Shown one piece after another: positions 1 to 8,391 of a stretch of DNA of 64,000 nucleotides. The stretch comes from Streptomyces sp. NBC_01723 (GTDB lineage: Bacteria > Actinomycetota > Actinomycetes > Streptomycetales > Streptomycetaceae): positions 2,468,001 to 2,532,000 of the forward strand of contig NZ_CP109171.1 of assembly GCF_036246005.1 (NCBI RefSeq), read 5' to 3'. The position numbers were made by a program, and so were the translations under genes. The stretch's first letter is position 1; every line of letters starts with the position of its first letter. Under the pieces are notes generated by a model. The model saw only the letters and a program-made list of their open reading frames with translations. It had not been told where the DNA came from and made no database searches.

Positions 1-1
1 G

Positions 2-540
2 AAGCACGCTCCGGGTGGGTATCGCAGTCGGCGGGAGTGGCATGCCGGGGCCCGCCGACCGCACGTCCTGGAGGACCGGCCGGCACGGGAGCGCGCCGAC
101 TGGGCGGCCGGGACCGTGCACGTCGTGCGGGGCGGCGAGCGCCTGGCCCGCGCGCGGCACCGCTTGCCCGCCGCCGGGCTCAGCGAGGCCGGGTGGCGTG
201 AACGGTGGGAAGCCGCACGCTGGTTTGTGCAGGCGGACGGGGAGTCCGGGAAACGATTCGGGAACGAGACCATCCGCATCACCCCGGACGGCGAGGTCAG
301 CATCAGGCTCCCCGCCCCACTCCAGGAGTTGGCCGATGCGCCGCACGGCCGGTACGTCCTGACCGGCAGGGTGACGTTCGCGCACCGCGGGCAGGAGTGG
401 GCCGACCGCGCAGCGGCGAACCGGGCCGTCGCCTACCGCATCCACCACGACCCGGCCCGTGGCCGCTGGTACGTGACCGCGTCCTGGCAAAAGCCCGTCA
501 CCCGCACGATCCCCCTGAACGCGGGGCTGGCGCTGCCCGC
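2..540 (+). pseudogene. TnpB-related (IS605-type) transposon protein, decayed fragment
   Basis: The frame is open from the window edge and reads like the middle of the TnpB-related proteins common in Streptomyces: a stretch ending in HGRYVLTGRVTFAHRGQEW, then WADRAAANRAVAYRIHHDP and GRWYVTASW. Homologues normally continue into the RuvC-like catalytic core with its conserved aspartates; here the similarity stops near 510-540 and the frame runs into unrelated residues before a stop at 635-637. I see no catalytic core, zinc finger or second ORF. It is therefore a truncated relic of an IS200/IS605-type element. The family call rests on remembered motifs; the 5' part lies outside the window. Confidence 0.55.
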
Positions 541-639
541 GACCGTGAGGCCGCCCGCCGCGGCGAGGAAGTGCCTGCGATCCAGGCCAGGTCGTCCCAT
601 GCCCTGCCCTATCTGTTCGACATCTGCCCGACATTGATT

Positions 640-674
640 GTTCGAGATTTCGAATGACGCTCGTAACTTCGAAC
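640..674. promoter_or_regulatory. IclR-type operator, distal copy
   Basis: The 35-bp block holds two facing half-sites, GTTCGAGATTTCGAA on the plus strand and GTTCGAAGTTACGA read from the right on the minus strand. It has the same length and layout as the block at 8264-8298 in front of the iclR gene, with 26 of 35 positions identical. It lies about 180 bp upstream of the first gene of the 0.86-6.6 kb cluster, so that cluster is the likely target. Function is inferred from the repeat, not shown. Confidence 0.55.
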
Positions 675-857
675 GGGACCGTAGGTGTGCAGCGCTTGCG
701 CGTCAATGGTTCGAGCAGGAACTCGGGCCGGCCCTCCGGAATCCGACCCTCCGGAATCTGGCACTCCGGACAACGGAACTCGCCTGACGCGGACACGTCC
801 GGCCGCGTAGGCTCGTACGGCCTTGGATGCGGCTGCGAGCGAGAGCGGAGGGACGCG

Positions 858-2105
858 ATGGAGTCCGCGGGCGCGGCCACGGGTCCGGCCTCGTTCCTCA
901 GCGCCTTCTACACGTCCTACTGGTGGATCCCCGCCGCGGTCCTGGCCACCGCCCTGGCGATCAAACTGCCGACGATCATCCGGCTCTGGAGGGACCCGCT
1001 GCTGCGCGCGGTCGGCGGCCTGCTGCTGCTGGCCTGCGCGGTGTTCGTGTTCGTCGCCCCCTCGACCATCGTCTGGGTCAACCGCGTCACCGGCGTGCCG
1101 AACATCTCGGCGCCCTGGGTGTACTCGCTGCTCACCGCGTTCTGCGGCGCCTGCCTGGTGCTGATCATCGCCTGGCGCGACGGACTCTCCGAAAGCTCGG
1201 CCCCGACCCGCCGGGCCACCCGCTGGGTCGTCTCCGTCTACGGCGGGGTGATCGTCGCGCTCTGGGTGCTGTTCGCCCTCGCCGACGTGCCCGTGGAGCG
1301 CACCCGGGACCTGGACACCTACTACGCCAACACGCCCTTCATGCGCGAGGAGATCCTGCTCTACCTCCTCGCGCACACCACCGCCGTCCTCATCACCTCA
1401 CGGCTGATCTGGAACTGGATCCGCACCGGCGGATTCGACGCCTGGCTGCGCCGGGGGCTGCGGTTCCTGGGCGTCGGCTACGCGCTCAACCTGGCCTTCG
1501 ACGCCGCCAAGCTCACCGCCGTCGTGGCCCGCTGGACCGGCAACGACCTGGACTGGCTCAGTCTGGACGTGGCCCCGGCCCTGGCCTGTCTGTCCGCGGT
1601 GTCGATCGCGGTCGGCTTCATCCTGCCGCACGCCGGCCAGTACCTGCGCGAGCGGCGGCGGATCCGGCTGGCCCACCGCGAACTGCGGCCGCTGTACCGG
1701 CTGATGCGCTCCGTGCACGGCTCCGGGGTGCCGTTCGTCCTGCGGGCCAGCCCCGAACTGCGCCTGACCCGCCGCGAGACCTTCATCCGCGACGTCCTGC
1801 TCCCGCTGGCCCGCCGCACCGACGAACAACTGGGCGCGCGCTCGTACCGCGCCGCCCTCGGTCTCGGGTTCGCCCCGGAGCGGGCGAAGGGGCTCGCCGC
1901 GGCCGTGGTGGTCCTCGACGCGGTCGACGCCCGTCCCGGCACGGACGGCGGTGGAGGCGGCGAGGACAGCGGTGGCGAGCCCGACACCACGGACCTCCTG
2001 AGCGGGATCGGGGCCGTCTCCCGCGCCCTCGGCCACCCCGAGGTGCTCCGTGAGGTCCGGGCGCGCGCGATGGCACCCGGGGACACCATGGCGGTCACCG
2101 AGTGA
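858..2105 (+). CDS. MAB_1171c-type putative membrane transporter, paralogue 1
   Basis: 415 residues. About seven hydrophobic segments fill residues 10-265 and a soluble, Arg-rich domain forms the rest. A motif shared with the two paralogues downstream, DLDTYYANTPFMRE followed by LLYLLAH, sits near residue 152 between two membrane spans; a second shared stretch is LTRRETFIRDVLLP in the soluble domain. These features match the MAB_1171c family of putative transporters, whose substrate is unknown. ATG at 858 is chosen because it directly precedes the first hydrophobic segment and follows a purine-rich GAGCGGAGGGA; the frame is open further upstream but has no support. First gene of a probable five-gene operon. 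Confidence 0.7.
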   Translation: MESAGAATGPASFLSAFYTSYWWIPAAVLATALAIKLPTIIRLWRDPLLRAVGGLLLLACAVFVFVAPSTIVWVNRVTGVPNISAPWVYSLLTAFCGACLVLIIAWRDGLSESSAPTRRATRWVVSVYGGVIVALWVLFALADVPVERTRDLDTYYANTPFMREEILLYLLAHTTAVLITSRLIWNWIRTGGFDAWLRRGLRFLGVGYALNLAFDAAKLTAVVARWTGNDLDWLSLDVAPALACLSAVSIAVGFILPHAGQYLRERRRIRLAHRELRPLYRLMRSVHGSGVPFVLRASPELRLTRRETFIRDVLLPLARRTDEQLGARSYRAALGLGFAPERAKGLAAAVVVLDAVDARPGTDGGGGGEDSGGEPDTTDLLSGIGAVSRALGHPEVLREVRARAMAPGDTMAVTE

Positions 2106-2196
2106 CCGAGACAGACCTGGAACTGGCCCGGACGGCCCCCGTCTTGGCATATTGCACTGGTGACCGAGCAGCAGCCGGGGAAACGGGGAGACAGCG

Positions 2197-2724
2197 GTGC
2201 GTACCAGGAAGGAGATGCGTCGCCTCGCTGACGCCCTCATCGACCCCATCCGGGTTCCCGTGCCGGCGGATCCCGAGGTGCTGTTCGAGGCGCTCGTCGC
2301 GTCCGTGAGCGCGTGGCGGGGCCGCGAGGTGGTCGTGCACCGGGCGGCGTTCCCGCCGCACACCGCGAGCGGGCTCTGGCTGGAACGGGAGCACCACGAC
2401 GACATCGTGGTGGACGAACGCGCCGCGGTGTGGCACCAGATCGTCATCCTCTGCCACGAGGTGTGGCACATGAGCCGGCGGCGGACGGAGGCGGACGGCG
2501 CCCCGGACGGCCTGCCCCGGCCGGTCGCCGCGCGCACCGACTTCTCCCTGGCCGAGGAGCAGGAGGCGGACCGTTTCGGCATGCTGATGGGCGGCCGGCT
2601 GCGCACCTGGCTGGAGGCCTCCACCGACTCGGTGTTCGCGGCGGAGGGCGACGGACCGGAGGACCCGCCCGACCTCGCCGGACGCATCGGCGCCGCGCTC
2701 AACTACCGCGGGACGACCAGATGA
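2197..2724 (+). CDS. ImmA/IrrE-like zinc metallopeptidase domain protein
   Basis: 175 residues. HEVWH at residues 87-91 is an HExxH zinc motif, and LAEEQEADRFGM further on supplies the downstream Glu/Asp pattern typical of ImmA/IrrE peptidases (E-x-x-A-D-x-F). Family members cleave XRE-type repressors, but no XRE gene is adjacent here; the neighbours are three membrane proteins of the MAB_1171c type, with which such small metallopeptidases are often found in Streptomyces (remembered association). The GTG start at 2197 follows CGGGGAG with good spacing; an internal ATG at 2215 has a GGAG that is too close. Its stop overlaps the next ATG (ATGA), so translation is probably coupled. Confidence 0.7.
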   Translation: MRTRKEMRRLADALIDPIRVPVPADPEVLFEALVASVSAWRGREVVVHRAAFPPHTASGLWLEREHHDDIVVDERAAVWHQIVILCHEVWHMSRRRTEADGAPDGLPRPVAARTDFSLAEEQEADRFGMLMGGRLRTWLEASTDSVFAAEGDGPEDPPDLAGRIGAALNYRGTTR

Positions 2725-3938
2725 ACGGGCTGATCAACTACGTCAGCTGCGGAGTGCTGTGGCTCTGCCTGGTGGTCAAGGCACCCGACCTGCTGCGGCA
2801 CCGGCGCGATCCGTATCTGGGCGCCATCTGCGCGGTCCTGGGGCTCGCCGGGCTCTGCTTCCTGCTCGGCGCGCCGCCGACGGTCGGCGCCGTCAACCGG
2901 CTCAGCGGGGTGCCCAACCTCGCGGCACCGCTCACCTACGCGGCCATCACCGGGTACTGCGCCGCCTCCCAGGTCCTCATCGTGCGCTGGCGGGGCGGGC
3001 CCCGGGTGGACAGGACGGTGCGCCGGTGGACGCTCGCCTACGCCGCCGTGGTCCTCGGCATCGGGGTGCTGTTCGCGCTGGGCGACGCGCCCGTGGAGCG
3101 CCGTACCGACCTGGACACCTACTACGCGACGACCCCGTTCATCGCCCAGATGATCGTGCTGTACCTGGTCGCGCACCTCGGCGCGGTCACCGTCACGACC
3201 TTCTCGGCGCTGCGCTGGGCGCGGCAGGTGCGGGGCGGACTGCGCGCGGGCCTGGCGCTCCTCGGCGCCGGTGCGCTGTGCGGCGCGGGGTACAGCACGG
3301 CCAAGCTCGTCGCCGTGGGCGCGCGCTGGTCCGGGCGGGACTGGTCGGCGCTGGGCACCACCGTCTCCCCGGCCGCCGCCGGGCTCGGCGCCCTGCTGAC
3401 GGTCGTCGGCGTGCTCGTCCCGCTGGTGGTGCCCCGGGTGACCGAGTGGCGGCGGGCGGGGCGGACGTACGCCCGGCTCGGGCCGCTGGAGCGGGTGCTG
3501 GACGACCTGCTCACCCGGCGGGCGCTGCGGCTGCCCCGGCCCCGGTTCGCCTCGCCCGCCACCCGCCTGATGTGGCGCCAGACCAGCATCCACAACGCGC
3601 TCGGCCATCTGGACGCCTATCTCGACCGGGACCTGTACGACCGGACCCGCGCCGGGGTGCTGGCGGCGACGGACGACCCGGAACGGGCCGAGGCCGCCGC
3701 CTGGGCCGCGGTGATCACCGAGGCGGTACGGCGCGAGGCGGATCCGGCGCGGACCGTCGCGGCGGCCGCGGGCGGCGGCGCTCCCCCCGCGTCCCCCGGC
3801 TCCCCCGTCGGCCCACCCCTCGGCCCGGCGCCGGGCCCGGCCGCCCTCGGCCGGATCGCCGACGTGCTGGCCGTCGCCCCGCCGGAGCCGGCCCTCGCCG
3901 CCGTCCCGAGCGGTACGACCGCGGCGGGAACCGCGTGA
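2721..3938 (+). CDS. MAB_1171c-type putative membrane transporter, paralogue 2
   Basis: 405 residues. Same architecture as its neighbours: around seven membrane spans in the first 260 residues, the signature DLDTYYATTPF near residue 130 and a soluble C-terminal domain with WRQTSIHNALGHLDAYLDR. The ATG overlaps the stop of the metallopeptidase by 4 bp. The last 80 residues are low-complexity Ala/Pro/Gly and probably disordered. Side-by-side paralogues of different C-terminal sequence suggest a hetero-oligomer rather than recent duplication; overall divergence between the three is high outside the shared motifs. Substrate unknown. Confidence 0.7.
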   Translation: MNGLINYVSCGVLWLCLVVKAPDLLRHRRDPYLGAICAVLGLAGLCFLLGAPPTVGAVNRLSGVPNLAAPLTYAAITGYCAASQVLIVRWRGGPRVDRTVRRWTLAYAAVVLGIGVLFALGDAPVERRTDLDTYYATTPFIAQMIVLYLVAHLGAVTVTTFSALRWARQVRGGLRAGLALLGAGALCGAGYSTAKLVAVGARWSGRDWSALGTTVSPAAAGLGALLTVVGVLVPLVVPRVTEWRRAGRTYARLGPLERVLDDLLTRRALRLPRPRFASPATRLMWRQTSIHNALGHLDAYLDRDLYDRTRAGVLAATDDPERAEAAAWAAVITEAVRREADPARTVAAAAGGGAPPASPGSPVGPPLGPAPGPAALGRIADVLAVAPPEPALAAVPSGTTAAGTA

Positions 3939-3969
3939 CCGAAACCCCGCACGAGAGGAGTCGTCCGGC

Positions 3970-5181
3970 ATGAGTCTCGTCGTGTACCTGGCGGCGCTGG
4001 TGTTCGGCATGACCTCCGTGCTGCTGTTCCGGCGGCCGCGCACGGCCATGCGCAACCCGCTGACGCTGTCCACCTGTGTGGCGATCGTCCTCGGCGCCCT
4101 GGTCTTCGTGTGCGCCGCGCCGGCCACCCTCGCCACCGTCAACGAACTCACCGGCGTCCCCAACTTCGGGGCCCCGCTGACCTACGGGATGCTCTCCGCG
4201 TACAGCTGCGCCGTGCTGGTGCTGCTGATCAACTGGCGGGGCGGGCCCCGGGCGCGGGTGCGGCGCATGGTGCTGCGCACCATGGCCGCCTACGGGCTGC
4301 TGGTGGTCGCCATCGTCGTGCTGTTCCTGCTCGCCGACGCGGACACCGAGCGGCTGACCGACCTCGACACGTACTACGCGGGTACGCCTTTCATGCGGGA
4401 GATGATCCTGCTGTACCTGCTGGGGCACAGCGCGGCGATGCTGGTGATGTGCGCGGTCTGCGTCAAGTGGGGCCGCGAGGTGGGCGGCCTGCTGCGGGCC
4501 GGGCTGCGGCTGATCCTGCTGGGCGCGGCGCTGGACGTGGTGGGGTTCCAGCTGACCAAGTACACGGCGGTGGCGGCCCGCTGGACGGGTCACGACCTCG
4601 ACTTCCTCTCCACCTCGGTGGCCCCGCCGATGGCCTCGCTGGCCGCGCTGCTGTGCTCGGCCGGGTTCGTGCTGCCCAGGCTGCTGCCGCCCGTGGTCGC
4701 CCACTGGCGGGGACTGGACGACTACCGGCGGCTGGATCCGCTGTGGTCGCTGGTGCGTTCGGTGTCCACCGCACCCAAGCCTCCGGCGAGCTGGTGGCAG
4801 CTCCCGCAGGCCCGGCTCCAGTGGCGCGAGGTGTCCATCCACGACGCCCTGCTCACGCTGGCGCCGTACTTCGACCACCGGGTCCGCGAGCGGGTGCGGG
4901 ACACCGCCCTGCGCGCGGGCCGCTCGCCCCACCAGGCCCGGCTGGCGGCGGAGGCCGCCATGCTCACCGACGCGGCGCGCCGGGCCGCCGCGCGCGAGGA
5001 ACCGCCGCAGAGCGCCGCCACCTACCGGCTGCACGCCACCGAAGTGCCCGGCCCGAGCGGGCTGGTGGAGCTGGCGCAGGCACTGCCTCACCCGCCCGGG
5101 CGGGCCACCGCGCCCGACGGCGCGGCACCGTCCGCCATGACCGGAACCCTGACCGAACCCGAGGAGCCCCATGTCGCGTAG
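3970..5181 (+). CDS. MAB_1171c-type putative membrane transporter, paralogue 3
   Basis: 403 residues. Third member of the family, with DLDTYYAGTPFMREM near residue 130 followed by LLYLLGH, about seven spans and a soluble domain containing QWREVSIHDALLTLAPYFDH. A strong GAGAGGAG ribosome site precedes the ATG at 3970, 31 bp after the previous gene. The 3' end overlaps the following FAD-oxidoreductase gene by 11 bp, tying the flavoenzyme to the cluster. What the three membrane proteins move or sense is not evident from sequence. Confidence 0.7.
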   Translation: MSLVVYLAALVFGMTSVLLFRRPRTAMRNPLTLSTCVAIVLGALVFVCAAPATLATVNELTGVPNFGAPLTYGMLSAYSCAVLVLLINWRGGPRARVRRMVLRTMAAYGLLVVAIVVLFLLADADTERLTDLDTYYAGTPFMREMILLYLLGHSAAMLVMCAVCVKWGREVGGLLRAGLRLILLGAALDVVGFQLTKYTAVAARWTGHDLDFLSTSVAPPMASLAALLCSAGFVLPRLLPPVVAHWRGLDDYRRLDPLWSLVRSVSTAPKPPASWWQLPQARLQWREVSIHDALLTLAPYFDHRVRERVRDTALRAGRSPHQARLAAEAAMLTDAARRAAAREEPPQSAATYRLHATEVPGPSGLVELAQALPHPPGRATAPDGAAPSAMTGTLTEPEEPHVA

Positions 5182-6574
5182 AGCTGTCGTCGTCGGTGCC
5201 GGCCTGGCCGGCATGCTGGCCGCGGCCGTGCTGTCCGCCGCCGGCGTGGACGAGGTGATCGTGCTGGACCGCGACGAGCTGCCCGAGGGGCCGCACCAGC
5301 GCCGGGGGCTGCCGCAGGGGCGGCACGCGCACCTGCTGATGACCGGCGGGCTCGCGGCCATGGAGGAGATCGTGCCGGGGGTGAGCCTGGGCAAGCGGCT
5401 GCTGGCCGCCGGGGCCCACGAGATATCCCTCAGCTCGGGCATGCTGGCCCTCACCCCGGAGGGCTGGCTGCGCCGGTGGCGGCGCGAGGGGCCGGTCATG
5501 CTCACCTGCACCCGGGCGCTGGTGGACTGGACGGTGCGGGCCGCGGTGCTGGAGCAGGCGCGGGTCGAGGTCCGCAGGGCCGCGGTGGTCGGGCTGACCG
5601 GGTCCGCGGAGCGGGTGCGCGGGGTGCGGATCGCGGCGCCCGGCGGGGACACGGACCTCGACGCCGACCTGGTCGTCGACGCGAGCGGACGCGGCACCCG
5701 GGTGCTCGGCTGGCTGGAGGGCCTCGGGCTGTCCGGCGTCCGGACGCGGACCGTGGACTCGGGGCTGGTCAACGCCTCGCGCGTGTACCGGGTACCGGCC
5801 GGGGCGGAGCGGTTCCCGCTGACCATCGTGCAGGCCAACCCGTACGTGGGCCGGCCGGCCCGGAGCGCGATGGTCATGCCGGTGGAGGGCGACCGCTGGC
5901 TGGTGAGCTGCGGCGGCTCGCGCGGCGGTGAGCCGCCGGCCGACCCGGAGGGGTTCCTGCGGTACACGCTCGATCTGCCGGACCCCGTCGTGGGGCGGCT
6001 GATCTCCGGCGCGGAACCGCTCACGGACGTCCATCTGAGCCGTTCCACCAGCAATGTGCGCCGCTACCTGGAGAAGGCACCGGTCTGGCCGGAGGGCTTC
6101 GTGGTCCTCGGTGACGCGCTCGGCACCTTCAACCCGGCCTACGGGCAGGGCATGTCGGTGGCCGCGTTCGGCGCACGCGTCCTCGGTCGCGAACTGGACC
6201 GGACCGGCGGCGTCGACGCGCCCGGTCTAGCCCGGCGGGTGCTGCGGGGCGCGGCCCGCTCGGTGGACGCCGCGTGGTCGATGGCCGTCGGCCAGGACGT
6301 CCTCTATCCCGGGGTGCGCGGCGGGCGGCCCGGCGCCACCGACCGGGTGGTGACGGCGTACACCCGGCGCATGACGAGGGCGGCCACCGGCTCCTTCGCG
6401 GCGGCCTCGGCGATCTGGGACGTCACGAGCATGCGCACCCCTCCGACCCGCATGTTCCGCCCCGACGCCGCCCTGGCCGCCCTGACGGGCTCGCCCCTGC
6501 CCCCGCTGTCCGGCCCGCCCCTGACCCCGGAGGAACGCGCGGTGCTGGGCGCGCTGGACCGCACGGGCGCCTGA
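5171..6574 (+). CDS. FAD-dependent oxidoreductase (aromatic hydroxylase/geranylgeranyl-reductase-like)
   Basis: 467 residues. An FAD-binding Rossmann motif GAGLAG lies at residues 9-14, followed by an acidic strand end (VIVLDRDELP) and QGRHAHLLM, which is typical of the single-component flavin monooxygenase/geranylgeranyl reductase superfamily. The second FAD motif is GFVVLGDALGTFNPAYGQGMSVAAFGA near residues 310-335 (GD in the ribityl-binding position). No transmembrane segment is seen. The 11-bp overlap with the third membrane protein gene suggests that it is made together with them, perhaps modifying a lipid or small molecule handled by them; this is inference. Substrate not predictable. 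Confidence 0.75.
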   Translation: MSRRAVVVGAGLAGMLAAAVLSAAGVDEVIVLDRDELPEGPHQRRGLPQGRHAHLLMTGGLAAMEEIVPGVSLGKRLLAAGAHEISLSSGMLALTPEGWLRRWRREGPVMLTCTRALVDWTVRAAVLEQARVEVRRAAVVGLTGSAERVRGVRIAAPGGDTDLDADLVVDASGRGTRVLGWLEGLGLSGVRTRTVDSGLVNASRVYRVPAGAERFPLTIVQANPYVGRPARSAMVMPVEGDRWLVSCGGSRGGEPPADPEGFLRYTLDLPDPVVGRLISGAEPLTDVHLSRSTSNVRRYLEKAPVWPEGFVVLGDALGTFNPAYGQGMSVAAFGARVLGRELDRTGGVDAPGLARRVLRGAARSVDAAWSMAVGQDVLYPGVRGGRPGATDRVVTAYTRRMTRAATGSFAAASAIWDVTSMRTPPTRMFRPDAALAALTGSPLPPLSGPPLTPEERAVLGALDRTGA

Positions 6575-6607
6575 CGGCCCCCCAGCCGACTCCGCCGAGA
6601 GCCCGGT

Positions 6608-7471
6608 TCAGCCCGCGAACGCCGGCTGCGGCAGACCCCGGCCCGCGTCCGGGACCACCAGGAGGGAACCCGCGAGCGGGGGCGGCGCCGGCAGGCCCAC
6701 GCGGGCCGTCGTGATGTACAGGTCGGTCAGGCCGGGGCCGCCGAAGGCGCAGGCGGTGACGCGCGGGACGGGCAGCGGGAGCACGCGGTCGAGGGCGCCG
6801 GACGGCGTGTAGCGGCGTACCGCGCCGCCGTCCCACAGGGCGACCCAGACGGCGCCGTCGGCGTCGACGCACAGGCCGTCGGGGAAGCCCGCGCCGTCCT
6901 CGATCACGGCCAGCGGACGGCGGCCCGTGATCCGGCCGTCGGCGGGGTCGGTGTCGAAGACGTCGATGCGCCGGGTCGGGGTGTCGACGTAGTACATCAG
7001 CCGGCCGTCGGGGCTCCAGCCGGTGCCGTTGCTCACCGTCACGTCGTCGAGCACGGCCTCGGCCGTGCCGTCCCCGGTGAACCGGGTCAGCGTGCCGCCG
7101 CCCGCCGCCTCGTCGTAGCGCATGGTGCCCGCCCAGAGGCTGCCGTCGGGGGCGACGGCGGCGTCGTTGGCGCGGCGGCCGGGAACGGCCTCGCGGTGCA
7201 GCCAGCGGAAGGCGCCGTCGGGATCGAGCAGCCCGATCCCGTCGCGCAGGTTGAGGACGAGCCCACCGCCCGCGCGCGGCTTCACGGCGCCCACGTGCTG
7301 GTCCGTGCGGCGCACCGTGCGGCGCCCGGTGGCCGGGTCGTAGGTGTGGACGCGGGAGTTCAGGATGTCGATCCACAGGAGCCCGCCGGTCGCCGGGTCC
7401 CAGGTGGGCCCCTCGCCGAGGGCCGCCTCCGCCCGGACGGCCACCTCGTACGCCGTACCGCCCGCCGTCAC
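6608..7471 (-). CDS. SMP-30/gluconolactonase/LRE family protein
   Basis: 287 residues, the usual length of a six-bladed beta-propeller sugar lactonase. Visible family hallmarks are EGPTWDPATGGLLWIDI at the N-terminus (metal-ligand Glu), the blade motifs RANDAAVAPDGSLWAGTM and VSNGTGWSPDGRLMYYVDT (the N ligand and following strands) and DGLCVDADGAVWVALW (Asp ligand). It probably hydrolyses a sugar-derived lactone in the cytoplasm. The GTG start overlaps the iclR stop (GTGA), so the two form one operon and the lactonase is a likely output of the IclR regulator. Convergent with the FAD oxidoreductase gene, 33 bp apart. Confidence 0.85.
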   Translation of the reverse strand: MTAGGTAYEVAVRAEAALGEGPTWDPATGGLLWIDILNSRVHTYDPATGRRTVRRTDQHVGAVKPRAGGGLVLNLRDGIGLLDPDGAFRWLHREAVPGRRANDAAVAPDGSLWAGTMRYDEAAGGGTLTRFTGDGTAEAVLDDVTVSNGTGWSPDGRLMYYVDTPTRRIDVFDTDPADGRITGRRPLAVIEDGAGFPDGLCVDADGAVWVALWDGGAVRRYTPSGALDRVLPLPVPRVTACAFGGPGLTDLYITTARVGLPAPPPLAGSLLVVPDAGRGLPQPAFAG

Positions 7472-8241
7472 GCCGCCCCCCGGTGTCCGAGCCGCTCGGA
7501 CAGCTCGGCGGCGCCCTTGACGGCCAGCTCCTCCAGCTCGCCGAGGCGCTCCTCGCTCCAGCGGATCATGGGCACGGAGATCGACAGCGCGGCCACGACC
7601 CGGCCCGTGCGGTCGCGCACCGGGGCGGCCACGCAGGAGACGTCCGGGTTGGACTCGCGGCTCTCCACCGCCGTGCCGCGCTCGCGGACGCCGGCCAGGG
7701 CCTCGCGCAGGGCGGCCGGGTCGGTGATGCTGTTCGGGGTCATCGCGGTCAGCTCGGTGCCGTCGGGAAAGCGCGCGGCGACCTCCGGCTCGGGCAGCGA
7801 GGCCAGCAGCATCTTGCCGACGGACGTGCAGTGGGCGGGCAGCCGGCGTCCGGCCGCGGACACCATGCGCACCGCGTGCGTGGAGTCCACCTTGGCGATG
7901 TAGATGACGTCGGTGTCCTCCAGGATCGCCACGTGCACGGTCTCGTCGCAGGTCTCGGCGACGCTCCGGGCGACCTGCTGGCCCTCGGCGGCGAGGTCGA
8001 GGTGCTCGGCGTAGCGGGCGCCGAGCTGGTACGGGCGCACGCCCAGCCGGTACCGTCCGGGCTGCCCGGCGACCGGGACGATGTACTTGCGGGCGGCGAG
8101 CGTGGTGACCAGCTCGTGCACGGTGGTCCGGGGCAGCTGGAGCCGGCGCACGATGTCGGGGGCGGACAGCGTGCCGTCCCCGTCGAGGAAGAGCTCCAGT
8201 ATGTCGAGAGCCCGGGTCACGGCGGGTACGAGACGTCCCAT
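7468..8241 (-). CDS. IclR family transcriptional regulator
   Basis: 257 residues. An N-terminal winged helix-turn-helix (PAVTRALDILELFL, LPRTTVHELVTTLAARKY) is followed by the IclR effector-binding domain (VDSTHAVRMVSAAGRRLPAHCTSVGKMLLA, then the VAAPVRDRTGRVVAALSISVP core). ATG at 8241 is chosen because the frame upstream runs straight through a 35-bp operator-like block at 8264-8298. It shares an operon with the SMP-30 lactonase and probably autoregulates. Ligand unknown; IclR/SMP-30 pairs usually respond to sugar acids. Confidence 0.9.
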   Translation of the reverse strand: MGRLVPAVTRALDILELFLDGDGTLSAPDIVRRLQLPRTTVHELVTTLAARKYIVPVAGQPGRYRLGVRPYQLGARYAEHLDLAAEGQQVARSVAETCDETVHVAILEDTDVIYIAKVDSTHAVRMVSAAGRRLPAHCTSVGKMLLASLPEPEVAARFPDGTELTAMTPNSITDPAALREALAGVRERGTAVESRESNPDVSCVAAPVRDRTGRVVAALSISVPMIRWSEERLGELEELAVKGAAELSERLGHRGAA

Positions 8242-8263
8242 GTCCGGCCCCCTCCCTAGGTAT

Positions 8264-8298
8264 GTTCGAGATTTCAACAAGCGGTCGTAATCGCGAAC
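8264..8298. promoter_or_regulatory. IclR-type operator in front of iclR
   Basis: Two facing half-sites, GTTCGAGATTTCAAC (plus) and GTTCGCGATTACGAC (minus), 22 bp upstream of the iclR ATG. A near twin lies at 640-674. IclR regulators commonly bind GTTCG/CGAAC-type palindromes, so autoregulation is the simplest reading. Confidence 0.6.
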
Positions 8299-8348
8299 AC
8301 AGGCTACTCATATCGTGTTTGCCGGGGCAATGGCCCTGCGTCGCCGCG

Positions 8349-8386
8349 CATGGTCCACGATGGGCTCCGCTCATGGTCCACGATGG
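8349..8386. repeat. Pair of 15-bp direct repeats
   Basis: CATGGTCCACGATGG occurs at 8349-8363 and again at 8372-8386, offset 23 bp. Each copy contains the imperfect dyad ATnGTnnACnAT. The pair sits just before the likely ATG (8392) of the next gene and downstream of the iclR promoter, where an operator would be expected. Confidence 0.6.
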
Positions 8387-8391
8387 TCCCC

